The notes: generated from the letters alone by a model not told the origin. DNA of 64,000 nt from Paenibacillus glycanilyticus NBRC 16618 (GCF_004000805.1 NZ_BILY01000012.1:1-64000); one strand, 5' to 3'. Shown: positions 17,825-27,028, numbered from the stretch's first letter. Program-made: numbers and translations.

Positions 17825-18700
17825 CTACTTCTGTTTGAGCATGGCCTTTAATTGAGGGATCGACAGCAGCAAGGTGATGGCGAACATGATAACGCCAACT
17901 GCGGAAGCTATGCCAAGCTGGTTGTATTTGAACGCGTTATTGTACAAGTAATACATAAGGGTGACGGAGCCGTTGTTAGGCCCGCCGCCTGTGAGAAGCT
18001 GAATAACCACAAAAATCTTCAGCACGGCAATAATGTTGATGATCGTAATGTAGATCGTGGTCGGCTGAACCGAAGGGATCAGGATTTTCGTAATGACCTG
18101 CCATCTGCTGGCCCCGTCCACCTCGGCGGCTTCGAAGAGGTCCTTCGATACCCCGATCATGGAAGCGATATAAAGAATAATCGACTGACCGACGTTGCCG
18201 GCGAACGTCACGAAGATAATAACGGGCATGACCGTTTGCGTATTGCCGAGCAGATTAACCGTGCCCAGCCCTGCTTCTCTAGCGAAGTAGGAGATAAGGC
18301 CGTTAGCCGGATTAAGCAGGAAACTCCACACCATACTCATGACGACCATGGAGACCATGACCGGTATATAGTAACTTCCCCGGATGAAGGAAACGTACTT
18401 GGCATTTTTATCGAAGATGGCGGATGCCACAAACAAGGCAAAGCCTACGGTTAACAGAACGATAAATACAACAAACACGACCGTATTCACGAGCGCTTTG
18501 AAAAAGACGGGATCATGAAACAAAGCTGCGTAATTGTCGAAGCCTACAAAGGTTTCATTCTGGTAATTGATTTTATAAAAGCTGAGCCGGATGCCTTCCA
18601 GTATCGGATACACGAGAAAAGCAAGGAATATGAGCATTTGCGGTAAAATAAACAAATAGCCGGTAAGGTTCTCTTTCAAAAAACTGTTCCGAATGCGCAT
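17825..18700 (-). CDS. Carbohydrate ABC transporter permease (MalF type)
   Basis: 291 aa, six hydrophobic segments. The EAA loop is FEAAEVDGASRWQVITKILIP. The N-terminal segment LFILPQMLIFLAFLVYPILEG is typical of this group. It forms a heterodimer with the next permease. A strong 15-bp hairpin lies between it and the binding-protein gene. Confidence 0.92.
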   Translation of the reverse strand: MRIRNSFLKENLTGYLFILPQMLIFLAFLVYPILEGIRLSFYKINYQNETFVGFDNYAALFHDPVFFKALVNTVVFVVFIVLLTVGFALFVASAIFDKNAKYVSFIRGSYYIPVMVSMVVMSMVWSFLLNPANGLISYFAREAGLGTVNLLGNTQTVMPVIIFVTFAGNVGQSIILYIASMIGVSKDLFEAAEVDGASRWQVITKILIPSVQPTTIYITIINIIAVLKIFVVIQLLTGGGPNNGSVTLMYYLYNNAFKYNQLGIASAVGVIMFAITLLLSIPQLKAMLKQK

Positions 18701-18715
18701 GGTGGCTGCCTTTCC

Positions 18716-18761
18716 GATCAGCGGCTCTTCCTGCTTCCCCGAAGACGAAGAGCCGCTGATC
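18716..18761 (-). other. Intercistronic hairpin between binding protein and permease genes
   Basis: A perfect 15-bp stem, GATCAGCGGCTCTTC (18716-18730) with its complement (18747-18761), and no T-run. Such structures protect the upstream mRNA and raise the ratio of binding protein to permease, as known for malE-malF. Confidence 0.7.
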
Positions 18762-18782
18762 CTGTTTATTTGTCTAACCTAG

Positions 18783-20183
18783 CTATTTCTTATAGATGAC
18801 CGAGTTTTCTTTGTTGGATTGAATAACCTTATTGCCGCTCGCTACATAGTCTTTAATGGCTTGCTCAGGCGTTTTTGCTCCCATGTACAAAGCCTGCAGC
18901 TCCGGATAAAGCGCCTCGCGCAGTTGGCTGTAGCCCGGAACGTTGCCGCTGAAGTTGAAAATGTATTTGGAGTTCGCATCGTAGGCCGCAAAGAACGGAT
19001 TCTCGCCGCTCAGCTCTTTAATGACCGATGCGCGCACCGGAATGCCGTTTTTCGACGATTTCACGAGCTCCGGATCGCTGGAGAAGAACTTCACGAAGTC
19101 TTTAGCCACTTCGGTTTTCTTCGGATCCTTGGATTGGAATACGCTTGCGCCAACGACGTAAGTGAAGGTCAGCGGGTCGCCGCTTTCCGAAGGGATATTC
19201 GCCAGTCTGATATCGAACTTCGGAGAAGTGCCGCTTGCCATATTGGCTTTAATGCCGTTGAACAGAACCGGATTCGTAAAGCTGATGGCGAGCTGCTGGT
19301 TTTGGAACATGGCGTTTGCGTCATTGGAGGAGACGGATTCCGCGCCCGGATTCGTATATTTGGCGTCGTAGATTTTCTTCAGCCATGCCGCCGATTTAAC
19401 GCCGTTCTCGCCTAGCACGATATTGCCGTCTTTATCGAAGAAGTCCAAGCCAAACATTCTCAGGTAAGACAGGTTCCAGGTATCCCCCTGGTTGTTGACG
19501 GCAAACAGTGCCATCGGGTAAGCGTTGGAGTATTTGTCTTTTGGAAGCTTGGTTTTGAGACCCTCAAGAATTTGCTCGTATTCGGCAAGCGTCCAGGTCT
19601 TGATCTCGTTCTCTCCGCCGACGTACTGCTCGAGTCCGGCTGCCTTGAACATATCCGCGTTGTAGACGAGCGTTCCCGGGTTGTTCTGGAACGGGTAGAA
19701 GTAAATATCGTCGCCAAACGTCACCATGTCCCAGTAGTTCTGGGCGATATCGCTCTTCGCATTGTCGTCGATGATGTCGGTAAGGGGCTCAAGCGCGCCG
19801 CGGTGCACGTAGTCGCCCATGGCAAAGGTGCTTTCGAAGAAGACGTTTGGAGCAGTTCCGCCGTTCAGGTTGACATTCAGCAGCTGGTCCCGCTGATCGC
19901 CGGCGACGACTTCCACTTTAATGTCAGCGTCATATTTGTCGTATTGCTCGGTAAATTTCTTGGCCGCGTATTTCAGGAAGCTGTCGTAATCGGCGCCTTG
20001 CTCGGTTGCATCCAGCACGCCTTTCCATTGCGGGGTCAGCCATACGTTAATCGCGACCTTTTCTTTGCCTTTCGAATTACCTCCGCCGTTTGCGCTTGAA
20101 CCCTCGTTATTGGCATTGCCGGAGCATCCGGCGAGCAAAGCCATAATCGTTACTGCGGTAATGCCCATGGACCATTTCTTCAT
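18783..20183 (-). CDS. Extracellular solute-binding lipoprotein, family 1 (sialic-acid operon)
   Basis: 466 aa. The lipoprotein signal MKKWSMGITAVTIMALLAGC ends at Cys20, so it is anchored to the membrane outside the cell. The mature part is a sugar-binding family 1 fold (ANVFFESTFAMGDYVHRGALEPL, LAISFTNPVLFNG). It should hand a sialic acid or sialo-oligosaccharide to the two permeases. RBS AAAGGGAG precedes the ATG. It is the second gene of the operon, after nanA. Confidence 0.92.
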   Translation of the reverse strand: MKKWSMGITAVTIMALLAGCSGNANNEGSSANGGGNSKGKEKVAINVWLTPQWKGVLDATEQGADYDSFLKYAAKKFTEQYDKYDADIKVEVVAGDQRDQLLNVNLNGGTAPNVFFESTFAMGDYVHRGALEPLTDIIDDNAKSDIAQNYWDMVTFGDDIYFYPFQNNPGTLVYNADMFKAAGLEQYVGGENEIKTWTLAEYEQILEGLKTKLPKDKYSNAYPMALFAVNNQGDTWNLSYLRMFGLDFFDKDGNIVLGENGVKSAAWLKKIYDAKYTNPGAESVSSNDANAMFQNQQLAISFTNPVLFNGIKANMASGTSPKFDIRLANIPSESGDPLTFTYVVGASVFQSKDPKKTEVAKDFVKFFSSDPELVKSSKNGIPVRASVIKELSGENPFFAAYDANSKYIFNFSGNVPGYSQLREALYPELQALYMGAKTPEQAIKDYVASGNKVIQSNKENSVIYKK

Positions 20184-20233
20184 CTTTAACCGCTCCCTTT
20201 TCGTGTTAGGATCTGATCTGGCAGTGGACTTTT

Positions 20234-21145
20234 CTAGCGAACAAAATCGGCAATGGCCTTATCGATACTCGCGACAATCAGCTGGATCTTCTCTCCGTCA
20301 TTGCCGCTGAGGTTCTCGAGCGGGGCACGAACGCCGCCAATGTCTACCCCTCTTGCGCGAAGCACTTCCTTGATGCCGGCATACATCGAGCCGTTTAAGG
20401 AACAAAGCGCAATGATGATGTCGTTGATCGCGCTTTGAAGACGTGTTGCTTCTTCCAGCTTGCCTTCCTGCAGCAGAACGTTGGCTTCCAGGAACAGCTC
20501 CGGCATTGCGGCATAAGTGCCGCCGATTCCGCCTTGCGCTCCCATGATGCGGCCAGCCACGAATTGCTCGTCCGGACCGTTAAAGACGATGACGCGGTCG
20601 CCGCCGGCGGATTTGAACCGCTCGATGTCGAGGGCCGGCATAGACGAGTTCTTTACTCCAATAACCTTGTCGCTTGCAAGCAGCTTGCGGAATACCGCAG
20701 GCGTTAACTGGTAGCCGGTCGTCTGCGGAATGTTATAAATGATGAACGGAAGCGGGGTCGCATCGATAATGTCGTTCCAATAACGAATGACCGCGCTGTC
20801 CGGCAGTTTGAAATAAATCGGCGGTATAGCGGAAAGAGCGTCGTAACCCAGCTCCGCGGCATGCTTCGCCAGCTCGATGCTGTCTCTGGTCGACGGAGCT
20901 CCAACGTGAGCGATAAGCGTCATCTTGCCGTTCAGGCTTTCCGCTGCATAGGAGAGTACCGCTTTTCTCTCTTCGATACTTTGGTAAATGCACTCGCCCG
21001 AGCTTCCCCCTACGTACACGCCTTGTACCTTCTTGGCTGACAGATAGGAAGCAAGTTGTCCGGTACGGTCTTTCGAGATGTTTCCGTCATTGTCATAGCA
21101 GGCGTAAAAAGCCGGAATGATCCCATGAAATTTTTGCAGGCTCAC
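20234..21145 (-). CDS. nanA: N-acetylneuraminate lyase (DapA superfamily)
   Basis: 303 aa from the GTG at 21145, six bases after GGGGGA; longer in-frame starts run into the promoter. It splits N-acetylneuraminate to ManNAc and pyruvate. Schiff-base Lys165 (IGVKNSS) and Tyr137 (IIYNIP) are at the positions known from E. coli NanA, and the substrate loop is GGSSGECIYQS. The neighbours nanE, nanK and yhcH settle NanA over DapA. Confidence 0.92.
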   Translation of the reverse strand: MSLQKFHGIIPAFYACYDNDGNISKDRTGQLASYLSAKKVQGVYVGGSSGECIYQSIEERKAVLSYAAESLNGKMTLIAHVGAPSTRDSIELAKHAAELGYDALSAIPPIYFKLPDSAVIRYWNDIIDATPLPFIIYNIPQTTGYQLTPAVFRKLLASDKVIGVKNSSMPALDIERFKSAGGDRVIVFNGPDEQFVAGRIMGAQGGIGGTYAAMPELFLEANVLLQEGKLEEATRLQSAINDIIIALCSLNGSMYAGIKEVLRARGVDIGGVRAPLENLSGNDGEKIQLIVASIDKAIADFVR

Positions 21146-21207
21146 GGTTAGTCCCCCTATTGTTCTAGAAGTAATTGGAGGATTATTTTCTCGCCCGGTG
21201 GAGGACT

Positions 21208-21220
21208 GAAAATAATTTTC
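21208..21220. promoter_or_regulatory. Dyad upstream of nanA, candidate RpiR operator
   Basis: GAAAAT-A-ATTTTC, 6-bp arms around one base, about 63 bases before the nanA start. It fits the expected place for the operon's own RpiR regulator; binding is inference. Confidence 0.45.
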
Positions 21221-21380
21221 TCCCTTTTGGAACACAGCGTTCCGATCGTTGGTTTGAACTGCGGTAAGGACTGCCGGCTGTCCTTAGCTAACGTTTTAAC
21301 ACAAAAAAACGGCTTTGCCTGCGGTTTCGGGCGATGAGGTAAAAAATGAACCTTGGGGTGTAAAAAGAGAGGTATCTCTG

Positions 21381-21395
21381 TGGGAAGCGCTTCCA
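21381..21395. promoter_or_regulatory. cre-like box (CcpA)
   Basis: TGGGAAGCGCTTCCA matches the catabolite-responsive consensus WTGNAANCGNWNNCW at all but one fixed position and contains the 12-bp palindrome GGAAGCGCTTCC. It is about 236 bases upstream of nanA, so it may act on a distant promoter or be a LacI-type site of another kind. Confidence 0.45.
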
Positions 21396-21452
21396 AAATG
21401 GCTAAAAAGAAAAAAGCCCCGCCGTTTGGACGAGACTTTCAGAGGTTGTCAG

Positions 21453-23270
21453 TTAACGCGGGGAGTCGGAAATCGCTTTGGCGGCAGGGAACCGAAGGAT
21501 TACCTTTGTGCCTTCTCCGGGCTGGCTTTCAATCGCGATTCCGTATCCGTCGCCGTAATAATAGCGGATGCGGTCCTGCACGTTTTTAACGCCGATATGC
21601 GTGCTGCCAAGCGTGTCCTCGGCGGCTTCGTTCAAGCGTTGACGGAGCTTTGCGAAATCCTCCTCCGTCATGCCGGCACCGTTATCCGTGACTTCGATAT
21701 GCAGGGCTTGCCCGGAGACAAAAGCGGCTATTTCAAGGCTGCCCTGGCCGCTTTTGCGCTCCAAGCCGTGAACGATGGCGTTCTCCACAATCGGCTGCAG
21801 CGAGAAATGCAGAACCGGAAGCATTTCGGCGCCGGGCTCGATTTTTTCCGAGTAGCTGATTTTATCGCCAAAGCGCATTTGCTGCACCTTCACGTACAGC
21901 CGGGTATGCTCCAGCTCCTCCCGCAGGCTTACGATATCCTTGCCGGTCTGAATATGAATGCGGAACAGCCGGCCAAGGAGGCCCACCATATCCGCAATAT
22001 CCCGTTGTCCCGCAATAATCGCCTTCATCTGGATCGACTCAAGCGCATTGGCCAGGAAATGCGGGTTAATCTGGCTTTTTAGCGCTCCGTATTGCGCAAC
22101 CTTCTGCTGGGCCAGCGTCATGGAAGACCGTTCGATATGCTCCTGCAGATCCTCGACCATTTTGCGAATACCTTTATAGAGCACGCCGAACTCATCCTGC
22201 CGCTGCGTGCTGAGATCGACGTCGAACTTGCCAAGGCCAACCGCCCTGACCTGCTTGCTGAGCTGAATAATCGGCTTGGTGACGCGCTTCGAGAGCATAA
22301 TCATGAACAGCAGCGCGGTAACGAGGGAGCATAAAGCGCCCCACAGCAAGATTTTGCGGAACATGGCCGCATCCTTCGTCATGTTATGCTCATCCATGTA
22401 CTGAATAACCTTCCAGCCGGAGAAAGGCGAGGTAATAAAGTTCAGGTAGGAAGGGACGCCGTTCATGGTGGAGTAATAGTTCCCCGTGTGCGCCTGCAGC
22501 TTCGCTTGACTGCCCGGCTGCCCAAGATCCTTCAGCAGCTGCTCCTGATTAGGGTCCGAGGAATAGACGATGCCGCCCTCGTCATCGAGAATAAGAAAAT
22601 TACGGTTCGTATTCTCGGACAAGCTTAAGATCTCGCGAAGGGAATCAAGCCGGATATCGACAAGGATGACGGCAAGATTGGTTCGGGTTCCCGTCTTGTT
22701 GATGACCCGGGCGATCGAAATGACCGATTCGGAGGAATTCGTCCGCAGAAAAGGGGTATGCGCGCCAAATAAAACCGCCTTGCCTTGCGAATGGAGCGTT
22801 TTCTTATACCAGTCCTGGTTGAAGACATCATCCGTGTTATAGTCGGATTGATTAAAGTCCGCCGAATAGAAGATCCGGCCGCCGGCAAATACCTGCACGC
22901 TGTCGACGTTCTTAACCGTAAGCTCAATCCGGCTAATAAATTGTTCGATGACGCCGCCGTATTTGATGCTGATATCGCTTGGATCCGTATTCTTGTTCTC
23001 CGACCAATGGACAAGCGAGCTTTGCAGCTGGCTGTCGAGCTGGGCGGTAAGCGTGCCGGTCTCGATGCTTTGCAGGTACTGGTCGATATTGAAGGACAGA
23101 TTGTTCAGGATAAGGTTGGCGCTGTTCTGGTATTCGTTTTTTACCGTTTGAAGCGAGAACAGGTACACGATGCCCGACATGATCGTCAGCGGAAGGGTAA
23201 TAATGCAAATCATAAGGATGAAAATTTGATGATTGACGCGCAATTGTCTGAACCTGCCCAAGCTTCTCAC
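21453..23270 (-). CDS. Two-component sensor histidine kinase, YesM type
   Basis: 605 aa. TM segment 1 (about 16-38), an extracellular Cache-like sensor (about 45-295), TM 2 (about 305-326), HAMP (about 327-380), then a His_kinase domain with His404 in KSQINPHFLANAL and a HATPase domain (PIVENAIVHGLE, DNGAGM). It should phosphorylate the YesN-type regulator at 27027-28661. The GTG at 23270 has weak RBS spacing; a TTG nine bases later is possible. It is divergent from the ABC transporter it probably controls. Confidence 0.93.
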   Translation of the reverse strand: MRSLGRFRQLRVNHQIFILMICIITLPLTIMSGIVYLFSLQTVKNEYQNSANLILNNLSFNIDQYLQSIETGTLTAQLDSQLQSSLVHWSENKNTDPSDISIKYGGVIEQFISRIELTVKNVDSVQVFAGGRIFYSADFNQSDYNTDDVFNQDWYKKTLHSQGKAVLFGAHTPFLRTNSSESVISIARVINKTGTRTNLAVILVDIRLDSLREILSLSENTNRNFLILDDEGGIVYSSDPNQEQLLKDLGQPGSQAKLQAHTGNYYSTMNGVPSYLNFITSPFSGWKVIQYMDEHNMTKDAAMFRKILLWGALCSLVTALLFMIMLSKRVTKPIIQLSKQVRAVGLGKFDVDLSTQRQDEFGVLYKGIRKMVEDLQEHIERSSMTLAQQKVAQYGALKSQINPHFLANALESIQMKAIIAGQRDIADMVGLLGRLFRIHIQTGKDIVSLREELEHTRLYVKVQQMRFGDKISYSEKIEPGAEMLPVLHFSLQPIVENAIVHGLERKSGQGSLEIAAFVSGQALHIEVTDNGAGMTEEDFAKLRQRLNEAAEDTLGSTHIGVKNVQDRIRYYYGDGYGIAIESQPGEGTKVILRFPAAKAISDSPR

Positions 23271-23468
23271 CGCCTTTACGACCTAAATATAGCACTGTTT
23301 ATAAGATTTGCTACTGCAATGATAATATAGACGAGATGACGTAAAAAAAGGGGAATGTCATGTAAAAACCGGGGGATTCTCCCCCTTTTTCAAATAAATT
23401 ATGCTTAAACGGCAGGAGACGAGCAAGCTGCAGCTGCTTGTCTTCAATCAGGAGCAGGGGGAATAGAA

Positions 23469-24860
23469 ATGGCAGCACGGACCAAGAAGGCAGCAATGCT
23501 GATGACCATCTTGTTAGTTATGCTTACGGCAGCCTGCAGTTCCAACAACAATGCGCCAGGCAACAAGACAACCAGCGAACCGCAGAATACCGCATCGGGC
23601 GGCAGTGAAGCAACACCGGCCGCAAAGCCCGTTGAGATTACATGGTGGAACTTTCCCAACTTCCAGGCTTTAGACGGTGAGGTTGGCAAGTACGAGAAAG
23701 AAATGATTGCCGCATTCAACCAGAAACACCCGGAAATTAAAGTGAATCTCGAGATGATTACATTCGACGGAGGGCCGGAGAAGCTGAACGTGGCGATTGC
23801 CTCCAACTCCGCTCCCGATGTCATCTATGACGCTCCCGGACGTATCATCGACTGGGGCAAAAAAGGACTGCTCGCACCGCTCGACGACATGATCCCGCAG
23901 GATGTGCGCAGCGATATTCCGGATGCGTTCTGGAAGCAGTCCATGGTAGGCGACAAAACGGTTATGTACCCGATTAACACGGCTCCGTTCATGATGGCCG
24001 TAAACAAAACGGTATTCGAGAAAATAGGCGCCCTCGATCTGCTTCCGCTGGACCGCAAGGACCGCGTATGGAGCTTTGACGAGTATAAGGCTGCGCTGCA
24101 AGCGGTGAAAGAGAAGGCACTGGACGTTATTCCATCCGTCTTCTTCGCCAAGAGCCAAGCGGGCGACCAAGGCACGCGGGCGTATATTGCGAATCTTGGG
24201 TTGTCGTCTTTCCTGAAGGATGATCTCTCCGCCATTGCGATTAATACCGATCAAGCCGGCGCGGCGCTGGACTGGATTGCCCAAGCCCAGAAGGATAAGC
24301 TGGTCATTTCGGGCTCGGCTGCTCTCGCGGCCTCCGATGTCAACGATTTGTTCCTGCAAGGTAAAGTGGCCTTCTCCATCAACTACTCGGCCGTATTGAA
24401 AGCGCAGAACTCGACGCTCAAAAAAGCGGAGTTTGAAGAAGCGCTGCTGCCGTTCCCGACGCTGGACGGATCAGCGCCTAAGCTGGAGCCCTATTTGGGA
24501 GGCATGGCGATCTTCAACAACGGCGACGATGCGAAGATTGCGGCCGCAAAAACGTTTATCGATTTTGTAGCCAATGACGAAGTATACGGCAAGAAAAATC
24601 TGATCCAGACCGGCGGCTTGTCCGTTCGCAATTCGGTTACGGGCCTGTACGACGACGAGGAATATGCTTACTCGGAGCTTGCGCGCCAGTTCATTACGGC
24701 ACCTCCGACCATCGCGGACGGCTATGCGGAAATCCGCACGTACTGGTTCCCGGCGCTGCAAAGCGTTCTGCTAGGCCAGCAGACCGGCAAAGAGGCATTG
24801 GACAGCTTTGCGAAAAGCGCCGACGAAGCGATTGCGAAGGCCAAAGCCCAGCTGAAATAG
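23469..24860 (+). CDS. Extracellular sugar-binding lipoprotein (family 1)
   Basis: 463 aa. Lipoprotein signal ends LMLTAACSSNN, Cys about residue 20. Mature part is a family 1 binding fold (EITWWNFPNFQ, KLNVAIASNSAPDVIYDAPG). It should feed the two permeases that follow. Substrate unknown; flanking YesM/YesN proteins usually sense plant polysaccharide fragments, which is only a hint. RBS GGGGGAA precedes the ATG. Confidence 0.92.
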   Translation: MAARTKKAAMLMTILLVMLTAACSSNNNAPGNKTTSEPQNTASGGSEATPAAKPVEITWWNFPNFQALDGEVGKYEKEMIAAFNQKHPEIKVNLEMITFDGGPEKLNVAIASNSAPDVIYDAPGRIIDWGKKGLLAPLDDMIPQDVRSDIPDAFWKQSMVGDKTVMYPINTAPFMMAVNKTVFEKIGALDLLPLDRKDRVWSFDEYKAALQAVKEKALDVIPSVFFAKSQAGDQGTRAYIANLGLSSFLKDDLSAIAINTDQAGAALDWIAQAQKDKLVISGSAALAASDVNDLFLQGKVAFSINYSAVLKAQNSTLKKAEFEEALLPFPTLDGSAPKLEPYLGGMAIFNNGDDAKIAAAKTFIDFVANDEVYGKKNLIQTGGLSVRNSVTGLYDDEEYAYSELARQFITAPPTIADGYAEIRTYWFPALQSVLLGQQTGKEALDSFAKSADEAIAKAKAQLK

Positions 24861-24876
24861 GAAAGCGTACTACACT

Positions 24877-24952
24877 GAGCAGCGCATAGGCTGAACGACA
24901 TAGAAGCCAAGCTTGCACCGGCTTATATGCGCCTCTGCGCTGCTCTTTTTTT
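24877..24952 (+). terminator. Attenuating terminator between binding protein and permease
   Basis: GAGCAGCGCA (24877-24886) pairs with TGCGCTGCTC (24936-24945), 10 bp, followed directly by seven T. It lies 17 bases after the binding-protein stop and 24 before the permease start, so partial read-through would give more binding protein than permease. Confidence 0.75.
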
Positions 24953-24975
24953 CAGAAAGAAAGGAGAGACGCATT

Positions 24976-25872
24976 ATGCTTCTGACGGCTCTAAAATCCA
25001 AACGCTTATTATGGCGCGAATGGCTGGCCAGTTATTTATTCTTGCTTCCCGCTCTTGCCTTCTTCCTGCTGTTCGTCGCTTATCCGATGCTCAGAGGCGC
25101 TTATATCAGCTTGTTCGACTACAGTCTGAACCGATTCGAATTCATTGGCCTCCGCAATTATGCCGATCTGTTCCGGGATAAGACGTTTCTGAAATCGATG
25201 AAGAACACGATATTGATCGTTCTTATTACCGTCCCGGCCGTTATTGCCTTTTCGATTTTTGTATCCAACACGATATACCGGAAAAGCGAGCTCGCGAGAT
25301 CCTTCTTCCGGGGCGTATTTTACTTGCCGGCGGTATCCTCGGTAGTCAGCATCACCGTGGTATGGGCCTCTATCTATGACCCGAATTACGGCATTCTGAA
25401 CTATGTAACCAGCCTGTTTGGCGCGGAGCCCATTGCCTGGCTGGGCGATCTCCGGACGGCGTTATTCGCGATTATCGCGGTGCTTGTGACGACCTCCGTC
25501 GGCCAGCCGATTATTCTGTACGTAGCCGCTTTGGGGAATATCCCAACCTCTTATATCGAAGCCGCTCAAATTGACCGGGCTACCCCGGGACAAATTTTCC
25601 GGAAGATCATATGGCCGATGCTGATGCCAACCAATCTGTACATTATCGTTATCACGACGATTAATACGTTCCAGACCTTTGCGATTGTCCAGCTCCTTAC
25701 CGCTGGGGGGCCGCTTAACGCTACTTCGACCGTCATGTACGGCGTGTACGAGAAAGCGTTTATGCTGGGGTCGTTTGGCGTAGCAGCCGCGATGGGCATG
25801 CTTCTGGCGGTTGTCATTGGCATCATTTCGCTCATTCAGTTCAAATTTCTGGGCAGCGACGTCGAGTACTAG
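24976..25872 (+). CDS. Sugar ABC transporter permease (MalF type)
   Basis: 298 aa from the ATG at 24976, nine bases after AAGGAG; an in-frame start at 24913 lies within the terminator hairpin. Six hydrophobic segments and EAA loop EAAQIDRATPGQIFRKIIWP. The usual Gly after Asp in the EAA loop is Arg here (IDRA instead of VDGA), a small deviation at the ATPase contact. Pairs with the next permease. Confidence 0.92.
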   Translation: MLLTALKSKRLLWREWLASYLFLLPALAFFLLFVAYPMLRGAYISLFDYSLNRFEFIGLRNYADLFRDKTFLKSMKNTILIVLITVPAVIAFSIFVSNTIYRKSELARSFFRGVFYLPAVSSVVSITVVWASIYDPNYGILNYVTSLFGAEPIAWLGDLRTALFAIIAVLVTTSVGQPIILYVAALGNIPTSYIEAAQIDRATPGQIFRKIIWPMLMPTNLYIIVITTINTFQTFAIVQLLTAGGPLNATSTVMYGVYEKAFMLGSFGVAAAMGMLLAVVIGIISLIQFKFLGSDVEY

Positions 25873-25883
25873 GAGGAGAACTC

Positions 25884-26720
25884 ATGCATGCATCCATGCC
25901 GTTTCGAAAAAAACCAAAAAAGCTGATCTCGAATATCGTGCTTCTTGCGGTGGCCTTGTTTTTTGTCTTTCCCTTTTATTGGATCGTAACCGGCGCCTTC
26001 AAGGTGCAAAATGTGGCAGTGGCTATTCCGCCGGAATGGTTCCCGCACGCTCCAACGCTCGATAATTTCACGGTTCTGTTCAAAAATCCCGTCTGGCGCT
26101 GGACCTTCAACAGCTTCTTTGTTGCCGCGGCAGAGATGGCGGGCGTATGCCTCGTAGCCTCCATGGCGGGTTACGTGCTGGCAAAAAAGCAGTTTCCCGG
26201 ACGAAAAATCATTTTTACGTTGTTTGTCGCAGCTATGGCTTTGCCCAAGCAGGTTATTCTGGTCCCGCTATTCACGATGATTGCCGACTTCGGCTGGATC
26301 GACCATTATAAAGCGTTAATTCTTCCCGCGATCGGCTGGCCCTTTGGCATCTTTCTCGTTAAACAGTTCGCGCAGACCTTGCCCGGGGAGCTGCTCGAGG
26401 CGGCCAAGGTGGACGGCTGCTCCGAGCTGAGGCTCTATTACAGCATCGTGCTTCCGCTGCTCAAGCCTGCGCTGGGGGCGCTTGCGATCTTTACCTTCAT
26501 CAATGCCTGGAATGATTATTTCAGCCAGCTCATTATGATCCGCTCTACCCCTATGATGACGCTGCCGCTTGGCGTCGCAACGCTGAAGGGAGAATATACG
26601 ACGCCGTACGGCGTGTTGATGGCTGGCGCGGCCTTCGCTTCGCTTCCGATGATTGTGATCTTCCTATTGTTCCAGAAAGCCTTCACGCAAGGCATTACGA
26701 TGGGGGCCGTGAAAGGGTAA
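25884..26720 (+). CDS. Sugar ABC transporter permease (MalG type)
   Basis: 278 aa, six hydrophobic segments, EAA loop LEAAKVDGCSELRLYYSIVLP. RBS AGGAGGA is eight bases upstream, 11 bp after the previous stop. Last gene of the transporter; no ATPase is encoded nearby, so a shared ATPase elsewhere is expected. Confidence 0.92.
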   Translation: MHASMPFRKKPKKLISNIVLLAVALFFVFPFYWIVTGAFKVQNVAVAIPPEWFPHAPTLDNFTVLFKNPVWRWTFNSFFVAAAEMAGVCLVASMAGYVLAKKQFPGRKIIFTLFVAAMALPKQVILVPLFTMIADFGWIDHYKALILPAIGWPFGIFLVKQFAQTLPGELLEAAKVDGCSELRLYYSIVLPLLKPALGALAIFTFINAWNDYFSQLIMIRSTPMMTLPLGVATLKGEYTTPYGVLMAGAAFASLPMIVIFLLFQKAFTQGITMGAVKG

Positions 26721-27026
26721 GAGTAACTATGAACAAGATTTGATGCAGCAATCCTCCATACATTGGATTCCCTCCAGTAAAACAGGACTTGAGAAAGTAG
26801 TTCGACAGCTACGTTGGATTCGCTCCAGTAAAAGAGGGAGGATGGAGCCGAAATCAGCAAATTGAGCCCATTATACTGTAGTCAATCCAACGTAGTGCAA
26901 TCAGCCGGCCAAAAATGCCGTATTATACTGCGTGAAATCCAATGTAGTTAGCCGTTATAGGCAATCTGATTGCAAGTGGGCTATTCCTTTGTCGCTTAGT
27001 GACGAATGGAATAGCCCACTTTCTTT
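26721..27026. other. 306-bp region without a gene: nested repeat plus terminator
   Basis: Between the permease and the convergent response regulator. It holds a four-copy repeat (26760-26947) and a strong hairpin (26974-27021). No protein-coding signal was seen in it. Confidence 0.7.
26760..26947. repeat. Nested inverted-repeat element, four copies of one motif
   Basis: Two direct copies (from 26760 and 26811) and two inverted copies (ending 26893 and 26945) of a unit ACRTTGGATT followed by about five bases and CAGTA. The outer pair both read ACATTGGATT and the inner pair both ACGTTGGATT, so each arm matches its nested partner exactly at the variable base. This suggests a folded RNA or DNA structure kept by compensatory change. 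Not recognised as a named family. Confidence 0.75.
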
Positions 27027-27028
27027 TT
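26974..27028 (+). terminator. Terminator after the sugar permease gene
   Basis: A perfect 14-bp stem, AAGTGGGCTATTCC (26974-26987) with its complement (27008-27021), followed by TCTTTTT. It lies just before the convergent response-regulator stop. Confidence 0.85.

Larger units (their letters stand above)
21146..21452. promoter_or_regulatory. Promoter region of the nan operon (307 bp without a gene)
   Basis: Holds a near-palindrome GAAAATAATTTTC (21208-21220) within a pair of similar GAGAAAAT...TCCTCCA stretches, a candidate RpiR site. It also holds a cre-like box at 21381-21395. The far end would carry the terminator of the kinase gene; a GC stem (CCCCGC with GCGGGG, the latter near 21417-21422) followed by T6 on the minus strand is seen but has a long loop. 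No convincing -35/-10 pair was fixed. Confidence 0.5.

Noticed and set aside
26760..26947. CRISPR array
   Set aside because: Copies occur in both orientations with unequal spacing and there are no cas genes.
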